A stretch of 64,000 nucleotides of DNA. Source: DATBJJ01 sp963750915. GTDB taxonomy: Bacteria > Acidobacteriota > Vicinamibacteria > Vicinamibacterales > 2-12-FULL-66-21. The position numbers and the translations under genes were made by a program. Within the stretch, counting starts at the first letter, position 1, and every line of letters starts with the position of its first letter. Positions 39,415 through 48,730 of this stretch are shown here, piece by piece. The DNA is taken from positions 310,001-374,000 of the forward strand of contig CAVVSF010000006.1 in the NCBI GenBank assembly GCA_963750915.1. Direction: 5' to 3'. The notes beneath the pieces are model-generated. The model was not told the origin of the DNA. It searched no databases and saw nothing but the letters and a program-made list of their open reading frames with translations.

Positions 39415-39702
39415 ATGCCCAAGGAACTGCCCGGCGAAGCGCTCGGTCTCGTGGAGACTCGCGGCCTGATCGGCATGATCGAAGCCGCTGACGCGATGGT
39501 CAAGACGGCCAACGTCGTCTTCGTCGGCTGGCAGAAAGTCGACGCTGGCCTGGTGACCGCCATCGTCCGCGGCGATGTCGCATCGGTGAAGGCAGCGACT
39601 GATGCCGGCGCCTCAGCGGCGCGGCGCGTCGGCGAGCTGGTCGGCGTTCACGTAATCCCCCGCCCGGCCGACGGGCTCGACAAGATCTTCCCGATCGGCT
39701 GA
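39415..39702 (+). CDS. Bacterial microcompartment shell protein, single BMC domain (BMC-H)
   Basis: 95 residues, exactly one BMC domain: ALGLVETRGLIGMIEAADAMVKTANV, then VGWQKVDAGLVTAIVRGDVASVKAATDAG and VHVIPRP. It closely resembles PduA/EutM/CcmK hexameric shell proteins. The pore-lining segment, GSG in PduA, reads D43-A44-G45, which would place acidic side chains at the hexamer pore. No pentamer (BMC-P), trimer or signature enzyme gene lies in the window, so it is a lone or satellite shell gene. Its only close partner is the aldolase-like gene upstream. A TAGAAT box sits at 39399. The downstream MerR gene converges on it. Confidence 0.93.
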   Translation: MPKELPGEALGLVETRGLIGMIEAADAMVKTANVVFVGWQKVDAGLVTAIVRGDVASVKAATDAGASAARRVGELVGVHVIPRPADGLDKIFPIG

Positions 39703-39706
39703 CGCC

Positions 39707-40231
39707 TCAGGCGTCGTCGCGCTTCGTTTTTCTCTTCCCGCTCTTCTCGGCGTTCTTCCGGCTCTTGCTCGAGCGGCGCTTCCCGCGCGCGGCGTGAGCC
39801 TTGGCCGTGAGCTGCCGCAGCGGAAGCTCGCTCCCGAGCACGAGCAGCGGCTGCGACGGGTTGCGCAGCAGGTTGTAGAACTCGCCCTGGGCCGATTGCG
39901 CGTAGACCTCGCGACCGTCGGTCATCAGCGTGAACGAGCCGGCGCCGCCGATCGCATCGAAGAGCCTGATCCCGAAAGTCGAGCGCAGGGTCTCGAGCAG
40001 CTGCCGGATGCGGGCGACGGTCAGTCCCTGGCGGCGAAGATCGGCGAGCACCATCAGCTCGAGCAGATCGACCGGAGTGTAGCGGCGCTCGGTGAATCCG
40101 CCGGCAGCTGTCGGCTTCGGCGACACCGCTGACTGGAAGAGACGCCGATCGTCCCACCATTGGAGCTGACGCGCGCTCAGGCCGGTGAGCGCGGCGACCT
40201 CGCGAGCGCTGTACGTATTCTTCAGCTCCAT
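39707..40231 (-). CDS. MerR-family transcriptional regulator
   Basis: 174 residues. The winged helix-turn-helix starts YSAREVAALTGLSARQLQWWDDRRLF, followed by RRYTPVDLLELMVLADLRRQGLTVARIRQLLETL, a typical MerR N-terminal half. The C-terminal part lacks metal-binding Cys residues and ends in a very basic tail (GKRRSSKSRKNAEKSGKRKTKRD). Transcribed 20 bp after the PCD gene on the same strand and convergent with the shell gene. Target unknown. Confidence 0.85.
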   Translation of the reverse strand: MELKNTYSAREVAALTGLSARQLQWWDDRRLFQSAVSPKPTAAGGFTERRYTPVDLLELMVLADLRRQGLTVARIRQLLETLRSTFGIRLFDAIGGAGSFTLMTDGREVYAQSAQGEFYNLLRNPSQPLLVLGSELPLRQLTAKAHAARGKRRSSKSRKNAEKSGKRKTKRDDA

Positions 40232-40251
40232 CGGATCGGTGGTCCGTCCGG

Positions 40252-40548
40252 CTACTTTCCGCCCATCGCCGCCGCCAGCTCGCTGGCCCTGGCCGCGCCG
40301 CTGAAATCCTTCGTCGTCAAACCCCCGGCGCTGTGTGTCACGTAGATCAAGGTAACGCGCTTGTAGCTGACCGTGATGTCAGGGTGGTGGTCCGCCGCTT
40401 CGGCCTCGAACCCGAGCCGCACGACGAACGCCAGCGCGTCCGCAAAGCCGTCGAACGTCAGCTGCCTGCGGATCGCGCCGCCTCGTAAATCCCATCCTGG
40501 CAACAGCTTGAGGCGCCTGGCGACGTCCGCCTTCTTCAACTTGGCCAT
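40252..40548 (-). CDS. phhB: Pterin-4a-carbinolamine dehydratase
   Basis: 98 residues, the size of the family. WDLRGGAIRRQLTFDGFADALAFV, the catalytic EAADHHPDI and YKRVTLIYVTHSAGGLTTKD are diagnostic. It regenerates the pterin cofactor after aromatic amino acid hydroxylation, or acts in molybdopterin-related side reactions. No phenylalanine hydroxylase is adjacent. Same strand as the MerR gene, likely one transcript. Confidence 0.92.
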   Translation of the reverse strand: MAKLKKADVARRLKLLPGWDLRGGAIRRQLTFDGFADALAFVVRLGFEAEAADHHPDITVSYKRVTLIYVTHSAGGLTTKDFSGAARASELAAAMGGK

Positions 40549-40602
40549 GCCTCAGCATACTCCCGAACCCGCCGGCGGAACCGGCAATGGCGTCCAGTCG
40601 TA

Positions 40603-40634
40603 TAACGGTGTTAATATGTTGAACGCTGTTCAAC
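40603..40634 (+). promoter_or_regulatory. Promoter and TetR-type operator of efflux operon
   Basis: A perfect palindrome GTTGAAC-GCT-GTTCAAC (40618-40634) directly follows a TAATAT -10-like box (40612-40617), which itself overlaps a smaller palindrome TAAC-GGT-GTTA (40603-40613). The site lies 20 bp before the TTG start preferred for the TetR gene, an arrangement typical of autorepression. No good -35 box is visible. Confidence 0.55.
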
Positions 40635-40654
40635 GCGGGTGCCCTGGAGGGTTA

Positions 40655-41326
40655 TTGGGAGTCAAGGAACGTCACGTACGGGAACGGGAAGCAGTCGCAC
40701 GGTCCATCCTGGACGCGGCGCGGGACCTGTTCGTCGCCGAGGGGTATCACAACGTCTCCATCCGCAAGATTGCCGAGCGGATCGAGTACAGCCCGGCGGC
40801 CATCTACAGCTATTTTCCGAGCAAGGACGACATCTTCTTCGCCCTCGCGGAAGAGGGCTTCCACCTGCTCTTCAGCGCGCGCCTGATGGATGACGACGAC
40901 GCGGAGGACATGCTGGAGGGACTGCGCCGCTCGTTCTGGCGCGTCTACGAGTTCAGCAAGTCGCATCCCGAGTACTTCGCGCTGATGTTCGTCGACCGGA
41001 CGGTGCCGCGCATCAACAAGGACTGGGACCGCTTCGGCTTCGTCCGCGAGATGAAGGCACGGATCGGCGCCCGCATCCAGCGCGCGATCGACGCCGGGCT
41101 CTTTCCCGCCGGATCCCAGCCGGACGTCATCGCCAGGATCCTGTTGACGGCCACCTTCGGCGCGTCGATGTGCCGGTTGTGCCAGCGCGGCACGCCGAAC
41201 GAAGACCTCGACGCGCTCGTGCGCGACACCCTCGAAGCGGCCCTCACCGGGCTTCGCTCGGGGTCGCCGATGACATTCGTCCCCGCAGCGGACGCGCCCG
41301 CACTGAAGAACACCGTAGAGGAGTGA
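40655..41326 (+). CDS. TetR-family transcriptional regulator
   Basis: 223 residues from TTG 40655, chosen because GGAGG (40646-40650) precedes it and because an ATG at 40616 overlaps the operator palindrome; the frame is open further upstream. Helix-turn-helix: ARSILDAARDLFVAEGYHNVSIRKIAERIEYSPAAIYSYFPSKDDIFFAL. The C-terminal half has the TetR_C helices. The gene leads the RND efflux operon with only 8 bp to the adaptor gene, so it probably represses itself and the pump until a drug or metabolite binds. Confidence 0.88.
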   Translation: MGVKERHVREREAVARSILDAARDLFVAEGYHNVSIRKIAERIEYSPAAIYSYFPSKDDIFFALAEEGFHLLFSARLMDDDDAEDMLEGLRRSFWRVYEFSKSHPEYFALMFVDRTVPRINKDWDRFGFVREMKARIGARIQRAIDAGLFPAGSQPDVIARILLTATFGASMCRLCQRGTPNEDLDALVRDTLEAALTGLRSGSPMTFVPAADAPALKNTVEE

Positions 41327-41334
41327 GGATCGTT

Positions 41335-42564
41335 ATGACACGTCGGCGGCCTTTCCATCATTTCGCGACGAACCCCGCTTTCATCACTGCTCCCGCACTG
41401 ATCCTGACCAGCGCCCTGGCGCTGTCGGGATGCTCGACCACGGCGGAGACGGCTGCCGACACGGTCAAGGCGGCGGAGCCGCTCGCGATCGCGACGGTCG
41501 CGGTCGAGAGCCGCGCCATCGATCGCTACCTCCGTGTCACCGGCTCGCTCATCGCCGACGCGCAGGCGGACGTCAGCGCCGAGACCGCCGGCCGCGTCAT
41601 CGAGACGCCGGTCGAGCGCGGCACCCGCGTCAGCCAGGGGGCGCTGCTCGTCCGCATCTCGCCGTCGGAGACGTCGGCGCAGCTGCAGGAAGCCGACGCC
41701 AACGCCGCGCAGATCGAAGCCAGGCTCGGCCTCGTCGCCAATCAGCCGTTCGATCGCTTGCGCGTGCCGGACGTGATGAACGCCAAGGCATCGCTCGAGT
41801 TCGCCGAGGCGGAGTACAACCGCATGCAGTCGCTGGTCGACCAGAAGGTGATCTCGCAGAGCGAGTTCGATCAGCGTCGGACCCAGCTCGAGGCGGCACG
41901 CCAGAACTACCAGGCAGCGTTGAACATGGCGGACCAGTCGTTCCGCTCGCTCGAGGCGGCTCGGGCAAGGGTCTCGCTCGCGCGCAAGGCGGTGAACGAC
42001 ACGGCGGTGAAGGCGCCGCTGAACGGGCTCGTCGCCGAGCGCCTGGTCAGTGTTGGCGACTACGTCACCCGCGGCCAGAAAGTCGCCACCGTCGTCCGCG
42101 TCGATCCGATGCGCGTCGAGCTGACGGTGCCGGAACAGCAGGTCGCGATGATCAAGGTCGGCCAGCAGGTGCGCCTGACGGTGGATGCGTATCCGGGCGA
42201 AGAGTTCGCCGCCACGGTCAGGTTCATCTCCCCGTCGCTCCGCTCCGACCAGCGGGCGCTGACCGTGGAAGCCATCGCCAGCAACGGCGACGGCCGGCTG
42301 AAGCCGGGACTGTTCGCGACCGCGCTCGTACGCCAGCCCGATGCGGCGCCGGCGCTGCTGGTTCCGGCGGGCGCCGTCGAGACCGTCGCCGGCACCAACC
42401 GCGTCTACATCGTCAAGGACAACGTCGTCGACGAGCGCATCGTCACCACCGGCGAGAAGATCGACGGCCATGTCGAGATCACGAGCGGCGTGGCCAAGGG
42501 CGAGACGGTGGCGTCGGAGCCGAAAGGCCGCCTCACCGACGGCCAGCAGGTTCGCAGTAACTAG
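41335..42564 (+). CDS. RND efflux periplasmic adaptor lipoprotein (HlyD/MFP family)
   Basis: 409 residues. Signal ending in a lipobox LSGC, so it is anchored in the inner membrane. Biotinyl-lipoyl halves (GRVIETPVERGTRVSQGALLVRI and VKAPLNGLVAERLVSVGDYVTRGQ) flank an alpha-helical hairpin at ~115-200. Beta-barrel and membrane-proximal domains follow (VRVDPMRVELTVPEQQ, KPGLFATALV, VPAGAVETV). Links the pump and TolC proteins encoded next. Confidence 0.92.
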   Translation: MTRRRPFHHFATNPAFITAPALILTSALALSGCSTTAETAADTVKAAEPLAIATVAVESRAIDRYLRVTGSLIADAQADVSAETAGRVIETPVERGTRVSQGALLVRISPSETSAQLQEADANAAQIEARLGLVANQPFDRLRVPDVMNAKASLEFAEAEYNRMQSLVDQKVISQSEFDQRRTQLEAARQNYQAALNMADQSFRSLEAARARVSLARKAVNDTAVKAPLNGLVAERLVSVGDYVTRGQKVATVVRVDPMRVELTVPEQQVAMIKVGQQVRLTVDAYPGEEFAATVRFISPSLRSDQRALTVEAIASNGDGRLKPGLFATALVRQPDAAPALLVPAGAVETVAGTNRVYIVKDNVVDERIVTTGEKIDGHVEITSGVAKGETVASEPKGRLTDGQQVRSN

Positions 42565-42744
42565 CACTCGCAGTGAAGTGAAAAGCAGAACTTACCTCAT
42601 GAACCACCCCACCCGGCTCCCGCGTGCGAGCGAGCGCCGCGAGCGAGCCCCGCGCCCGCAGCGCGCCGACGAAGCGGCGCGCGAGAGCGTGTGTCGGGGA
42701 GTCCGAGGGGCGAAGCCTCTCGGGAAGGATTAGAGAACCGCGTC

Positions 42745-45700
42745 ATGCAGTGGCTTGCTTCAATCTCCGTGCGCCGTCCGGTCTTCGCCAGCGTCCTGAC
42801 GCTGTCGCTGACCGTCATCGGCGCGTTCGCTTTCACACAGCTCGGGCTCGACCGGTTTCCCAAGGTCGATTTTCCGACGGTTGTCGTCACGACCCGCTTT
42901 CCCGGCGCGGCGCCCGAGGAAGTGGAGACCGAAGTCACCGACCAGATCGAAGAGGCGGTGAACACGATCGCCGGCATCGACGAGCTGCGGTCGAACTCCT
43001 CGGAAGGCGTCTCGCAGGTCATCGTCGCGTTCCTGCTCGAGAAGGACGGTGACGTCGCGGCGCAGGAGGTGCGCGACCGCGTCAATCGCGTCCTGCCGCT
43101 GCTGCCGCGCTCGATCGAGCAGCCGACGGTCGAGAAGTTCGACCCCGACGCGGCGCCGGTGATGACGCTCGCGGTGTCGGCCAAGGCGCCGATTCGCGAC
43201 ATCACCGAGTACGCCGACAAGACACTGCGGCGGCAGCTCGAAAGCGTCAGCGGCGTCGGCCAGGTCGTGGTCGTCGGCGGGCGCTCGCGCCAGATCAACA
43301 TCCTGCTCGATGCCGACCGCCTGCGCGCCTACAACCTGACCGTCACCGACGTCTCGCGGGCGATCCAGTCGCAGAACGCCGAGATCCCCGGCGGCCGCGT
43401 CGAGCAGGGCGCGACGGCGATGACGCTGCGCACCCGCGGCCGGGTCGGAGCGGTCGGCGAGTTCGGCGACCTGATCGTCCAGCGCAATGAAGGCCACCAG
43501 GTCCTGCTGCGCGACGTCGCCACGATCGAAGACGGCATGGCCGAACCGGCGACGACGGCAAACCTCAACGGCGAGCCTGGCGTCATGCTGACGGTGCGGC
43601 GGCAGTCGGGCACGAACACCGTCCAGGTCGTCGACAACGTCCGCGAAAGACTGGCGGAGGTCGCGCCGCTGGCGCCGTCCGGCTACGAGATCCGCGTCGT
43701 CCGCGACCTGTCGGAATTCATCCGCGCCTCGATCGACAGCGTCGAAGAGCACCTCGTCATCGGCTCAATCCTGGCCGCGGCCGTGGTGCTGGTCTTCCTG
43801 TGGAACTGGCGCTCGACCCTGATCGCGGCGATCGCGATCCCGACCTCGATCATCGCGACCTTCGGTCTCATCTGGTACCAGGGCTTCACCCTCAACTCGA
43901 TGACCATGCTGGCGCTGACGCTTGCCGTCGGTATCGTCATCGACGACGCCATCGTCGTGCTCGAGAACATCTACCGGTTCGTCGAGGAGAAGGGCCGGCC
44001 GCCGATGCAGGCGGCGGTCGAGGCGACGCGCGAGATCGGGCTCGCCGTGCTCGCGACGACGCTGTCGCTGGTCGCAATCTTCGTCCCGGTCGGCTTCATG
44101 GGCGGCATCGTCGGGCGCTTCATGACCAGCTTCGGCTTCACGATGTCGTTCGCGATCATGGTCTCGCTGCTGGTCAGCTTCACGCTGACGCCGATGCTCG
44201 CGGCGCGCTGGATCAAGCTGAAGCCGCGGCACGAGGACGCCGACGGCCACATCATCGACGAGAAGACGTCGCGCGATGCCGGCTTCTTCGCCGCGCTCGA
44301 CCGCGGCTACACCGCGATCCTGCAGTGGTCGCTGACGCACCGCGCCATCGTCGCGGTGACGGCGGTGCTGGTGCTGCTGAGCAGCGTGCCGCTGTTCATG
44401 GTCGTCAACAAGAACTTCCTCCCGAACGACGACCAGGCGGAGTTCGAGGTCGGCGTGCGGGCGCCGGAGGGCACCAGCCTCGAAGCCACCGAGATCATCG
44501 CCAACCGGATCGCGAGCCGGATTCAGCGGCTGCCGGGCGTCGAGTACACGCTGGTTTCGATCGCCGACGACCCGGCGCAGACCCGCAACCTCGGCACCAT
44601 CTACGTCCGCCTGACGCCGGTCGGCGACCGGGAGCAGGATCAGTTCGAGATCATGAACGTGGTCCGCGAGCAGGTGCTGCCGGCCGTCGGTGTACCGAAC
44701 CTGCGCACCGGCGTCCGCCCGGTGGCGACGATCGGCGGCGGCGGCAACCAGAACGCCGAGATCCAGTTCACCATCAGCGGCCCGGACCTGAAGAAGCTCG
44801 AGCAGTACGCCGGCTCGGTCATGGCCGAAGCCAAGAAGGAGCCCGGTGTCGTCGACCTCGACACGTCGCTGAACGTCGGCAAGCCGGAGTTGTCGGTGCA
44901 CCTCGATCGCCTGAAGGCGGCGGACCTCGGCGTCCAGCCGGCGGACGCCGCCGAAGCGCTGCGGCTGCTCGTCGGCGGCGATCAGATCACGACCTACAAC
45001 GAGGGCGGCGAGCAGTACGAAGTCCACATGCGTGCGGTCGAAGGCAACCGGCAGACGGCGACGGCGATTGGCAACCTGACCGTGCCCTCGACCACGGTTG
45101 GCAGCGTGCCGCTGAACAACATCGCCGACCTGACGTCAGGAACGGCGCCGTCGGAAATCAATCGTCTCAACCGCCAGCGCCAGGTGACGGTCTTCGCCGG
45201 GCTGCTGCAGGGTTACTCGCAGGTGCCGGCGATGGACGCGATGACACGGGCGGCAGAGAACGTCGGGATGGGGCCGGGCTACAACACCCGCTTTGCCGGC
45301 CGCTCGCGCGAGCTCGGACGCGCGGCGCAGAACTTCCTGCTCGCGTTCGGGTTGTCGCTGGTGTTCATGTATCTGATCCTGGCGGCGCAGTTCGAGTCGT
45401 GGCTGCATCCGATCACGATCCTGCTGTCGCTGCCGCTGACTCTGCCGTTCGCGCTGCTGTCGCTCATCATCACCGGCCAGTCGCTGAACATCTTCTCCGC
45501 GCTCGGGACTGCTCGTGCTGTTCGGCGTCGTCAAGAAGAACTCGATCCTCCAGATCGACCACGCCAATCAGCTGCGCGAGCGCGGCCTCGAGCGCGACGC
45601 GGCGGTCCTGCAGGCCAGCCGCGACCGGCTGCGGCCGATCCTGATGACGACGTTGGCGTTCGTGGCGGGTATGATCCCTCTGGTACTCTCCAGCGGCGTC

Positions 45701-45872
45701 GGCTCGGCTACCAACCGCGCCATTGGATTCGTGATCATCGGAGGACAATCGCTCGTGCTCTTGCTCACTCTCGTCGTCACACCTGTGGCCTACTCGCTGT
45801 TCGATGACCTTTCGCGGGTCAGGTTCTGGCGATGGAAGCGGGCCGCGCGCGCCGGCGACCGCCACGCTACTG
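42745..45872 (+). CDS. RND efflux transporter, HAE1 family, frameshift near 3' end
   Basis: About 1040 residues. Starts MQWLASISVRRPVFASVLTLSL, as in AcrB/MexB relatives. Large periplasmic loops and twelve membrane helices; helix 4 contains LALTLAVGIVIDDAIVVLENIYR with the paired Asp residues of the proton relay. A +1 shift at about 45509 (CTCGGGACTGCTC, one A too many) joins the last ~110 residues, LLVLFGVVKKNSILQIDHANQL ... VVTPVAYSLFDDL. The end is uncertain: one deleted base near 45840-45855 would give both a sensible stop at 45872 and a sensible TolC start. Inner-membrane pump, driven by protons, of a tripartite exporter. Confidence 0.9.
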
Positions 45873-47489
45873 ATGCTGGCGATCGCGTCCGGTGCCTACG
45901 CACAGACGGCCGCGGCGCAATCAGCGCCGCCGCCCGCGCCGGCGCAGACCGCTCCGGTCCAGCCGGTGACGGTTCAGCCGGTAACGCCGCAGCCACCGAT
46001 CTCCACCGTGAAGATCCAGGTGCAGCCTGGCCAGACGCTGCTCACGCTGACGCGTGACGAGGCAATCAAGTTGGCCATCAGCAACAACCCCGATCTCGCC
46101 GTCGCCCGCTACGATCCGGCGATTGGCGACGCCGGCGTGGCCGCGGCCCGCGGCGCGTTCATGCCGACGCTTCAGTCCGGGTTCCTGCACGACAACCAGC
46201 TGGCACCGCCGACGAACCTGTTTGCCAACGAACAGGGGACCAGCACCGACATCTGGTCGTCGAACGTCGGCGTCAACCAGCTGCTGCCATGGTTCGGCGG
46301 GTCGTACACGGCGGGGCTCGATGCGGCGCGAACCGGCACCGACAGCCTGTTGACCAGCCTCAACCCGGAGCTGGCGGCGGGGCTGACGCTCACTTTTTCA
46401 CAGCCGCTGCTGCGCGACTTCAAGATCGACGTGCCGCGCGCCGCGCTCGACATCAGTCAGCGCAATCGTGAGCTCGCCGGCAGCCGCTTCCGTGAAGCCT
46501 CGGTCAACACGAGCTCCGATGCCGAGCGCGCCTACTGGCTCTACGTCTCGGCGATCGCGCTCGTCGAAGTGCAGCAGCGCTCGCTCGACCTCGCGCTCGA
46601 GCTCGAGCGCAACAACCGAGCCCGCGTCGACGTCGGACAGGCGCCGCCGCTCGATCTCGTCGCCGCGCGGGCGGAGGTCGCGCAGCGGCAGGAGAACCTC
46701 ATCATCGCGCGCACGGCCGCGCTGCAGACCGAGGATCAGCTGCGCACGCTCATCATCGACCCGAAGCGTGCCGACTACTGGATGGTGCGAATCGATCCCA
46801 CCGATCGCGTGCCGGTGGTCGGTTCCCGTCCGGACGTCGACGCCGCCGTCAGGCGGGCGCTTGGCGAACGCACCGATCTCGAGCAGGCGCGCACCGAGAT
46901 TCAGATCAGCGACACGACGGTGGAACTGTCGAAGAGTCAGACGCTGCCAGACCTGCGGTTCCAGGCGCGCTATCTCGGCGACGGCGCCGGCGGCACGCGC
47001 CTGATTCGCGACGGCTTCCTCGGGCCGGTCGTCGGTACGGAGACCACGAGCTTCGGCAGCACCCTCGGCCAGGTCTTCGGCGCCGACTATCCGAACTGGA
47101 CCATCGGGATGACGTTCAGCTACCCGCTCGGCAACAGCACCGCCGACGCCAACCTGACGCGGGCGCGGCTCGAACGCGACCAGGCGGCGGCGCGGCTGCG
47201 CAGCAACGAGATTGGCGCCGTACGCGAAGTGCGGCAGGCGGCGCTGCGGCTCGAGCAGAATCGCCAGCGTATCGACACCGTGCGCCTCGCGCGCGAGCTC
47301 GCGGAACAGCGTCTCGACGCCGAGCAGCGGCGGTTCGAAGTCGGGATGTCGACGAGCTTCCTCGTCATCCAGGCGCAGCGCGACCTGGCGATCGCGCGCA
47401 ACGGCGAGCTGCAGGGCCTGCTCGAATATCAGCTGGCGGTAATCGCGTTCGAGGCCGTGCAGCAGACCGCGTCCAGGCTCGGTCAGTAA
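45804..47489 (+). CDS. TolC-family outer membrane efflux protein
   Basis: 561 residues as read from ATG 45804; an ATG at 45832 followed by a one-base correction would give a cleaner signal peptide ending SGAYAQ. Mature part starts after a Pro/Gln/Thr-rich segment. Two outer-membrane efflux repeats: LTRDEAIKLAISNNPDLAVARYDPAIGDAGVAAARGAFMPTL and, in the second half, ERTDLEQARTEIQISDTTVELSKSQTLPDLRFQARY, each with long helices. Outer-membrane channel for the pump encoded just upstream. Confidence 0.88.
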   Translation: MTFRGSGSGDGSGPRAPATATLLMLAIASGAYAQTAAAQSAPPPAPAQTAPVQPVTVQPVTPQPPISTVKIQVQPGQTLLTLTRDEAIKLAISNNPDLAVARYDPAIGDAGVAAARGAFMPTLQSGFLHDNQLAPPTNLFANEQGTSTDIWSSNVGVNQLLPWFGGSYTAGLDAARTGTDSLLTSLNPELAAGLTLTFSQPLLRDFKIDVPRAALDISQRNRELAGSRFREASVNTSSDAERAYWLYVSAIALVEVQQRSLDLALELERNNRARVDVGQAPPLDLVAARAEVAQRQENLIIARTAALQTEDQLRTLIIDPKRADYWMVRIDPTDRVPVVGSRPDVDAAVRRALGERTDLEQARTEIQISDTTVELSKSQTLPDLRFQARYLGDGAGGTRLIRDGFLGPVVGTETTSFGSTLGQVFGADYPNWTIGMTFSYPLGNSTADANLTRARLERDQAAARLRSNEIGAVREVRQAALRLEQNRQRIDTVRLARELAEQRLDAEQRRFEVGMSTSFLVIQAQRDLAIARNGELQGLLEYQLAVIAFEAVQQTASRLGQ

Positions 47490-47501
47490 CGGTCGAAGGT
47501 T

Positions 47502-48614
47502 TCAGGCATCGGTGCCCGGTCTGGTCGGCGACATCAAGGCCAGGGCCGGGTCGTCGTCGCGGTTCTCGAGGATCAGATCCGCGACGAGAGACGCGGTCAG
47601 CGGCGCCAGCAGGATGCCGTTGCGGAAGTGGCCGGTCGCGTAGAGGAGCCCGGGCACCGTCGACGATCGGCCAACGACGGGCAGGCCGTCGGCGCTGGCG
47701 GGACGCAGGCCGGCGCGGGCATCGACAAAGGTCGCGCCCCACGCCTCGGGCAGGAGCTCACACACCGCCTCGAGCAGGTCGCGCACCCCGGCTGCCGTCG
47801 TCCGCTCGTCGAACCCCACTTCCTCCACCGTCGCGCCGACCAGAACCGTCCCGTCCTGCCACGGCACGACGTAGCAATCCTTCCCCCAGATCACGTGCGA
47901 CAGCGGCGGCGCATTCCAGGTGAGGCGGATCAGCTGACCTCTGACCGGACGCACGGCCGACGCCGGCGTCTCGGGCAGCCGGATCTCGTCGGTCCAGCTG
48001 CCGGCCGCGACGACGACGTGCGGTGCCTGCCAGGAATTGCCCTCGTCGTCGCGCACCGTGACGCCTGCACCGGCCGGGTCAATCGCGACGATCCGGCGCC
48101 CGGTTTCGATCTCGGCGTCATGCCGTAGAGCCGACCAGACGAGCGCTTCGATCAGTTCGGGAACCGCGACATAGCCGTGCATCGGCGACAGGAGCGCGCC
48201 GGGTATTGTCGCCGGCAGGCCGCGCTCCAGGCGTCGGGCCTCGTCGGCCGTCAGCCACTGCAATCCAGTCCCGGCCAGCTGTCGTACGACGCACCGCATC
48301 TCGTCGGCCGCGTCGTCGTCGGCGGGAATCTCGAGTGAACCGCAGCGGCGGTAGTCGACGGCCACCGCCGAGTCCGCCGTCACGCTCGTGATGAATCGAT
48401 CGTAGAGCGCGAGGCTTCGCAGCGTCAGGTCGAAGAGCGGCCCGCGTTCGTGACCTTCGATGTACGGGGCGAGGATTCCGGCAGAGGCGCGGGTTGCGCC
48501 AGCGGCAACGGTGCGCGCTTCGATCAGACGGACGCGGGCGCCGCGCCGCGCCAGTTCCTGCGTGATGGCACAGCCGATGACCCCGCCGCCCACCACGATG
48601 ACGTCCCCGCCCAT
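47502..48614 (-). CDS. thiO: FAD-dependent glycine/D-amino acid oxidase (ThiO-like)
   Basis: 370 residues from ATG 48614. GGDVIVVGGGVIGCAITQELARRGARVRLIEA is a DAO-family FAD fold; ATRASAGILAPYIE, the substrate-side VRPVRGQLIRLTW, and the C-terminal ARAGLRPASADGLPVVG with LLYATGHFRNGILLAPLTA match glycine oxidase ThiO. In thiamin synthesis ThiO forms iminoglycine; no thiG/thiS genes are nearby, so another D-amino acid or sarcosine substrate is possible. Convergent with the efflux operon (13-bp gap). Confidence 0.85.
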   Translation of the reverse strand: MGGDVIVVGGGVIGCAITQELARRGARVRLIEARTVAAGATRASAGILAPYIEGHERGPLFDLTLRSLALYDRFITSVTADSAVAVDYRRCGSLEIPADDDAADEMRCVVRQLAGTGLQWLTADEARRLERGLPATIPGALLSPMHGYVAVPELIEALVWSALRHDAEIETGRRIVAIDPAGAGVTVRDDEGNSWQAPHVVVAAGSWTDEIRLPETPASAVRPVRGQLIRLTWNAPPLSHVIWGKDCYVVPWQDGTVLVGATVEEVGFDERTTAAGVRDLLEAVCELLPEAWGATFVDARAGLRPASADGLPVVGRSSTVPGLLYATGHFRNGILLAPLTASLVADLILENRDDDPALALMSPTRPGTDA

Positions 48615-48631
48615 CCATCGATCATACAGGG

Positions 48632-48672
48632 CGGGGACAGTCACTCGGGACAGTCACGAGTGACTGTCCCCG
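48632..48672. repeat. Left REP hairpin of RAYT element
   Basis: 41-bp unit with perfect 16-bp arms (CGGGGACAGTCACTCG and its complement) and a 9-base loop GGACAGTCA that copies part of the stem. An identical copy in the same orientation lies at 49341-49381, on the other side of the transposase gene. It stands between the start of the oxidase gene and the RAYT gene. Confidence 0.92.
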
Positions 48673-48730
48673 CTTACGTCGCTCGGGCAGAACTCTTGCC
48701 ATCGTCCAGGACGCTCCCCCAGGAGTCCTC

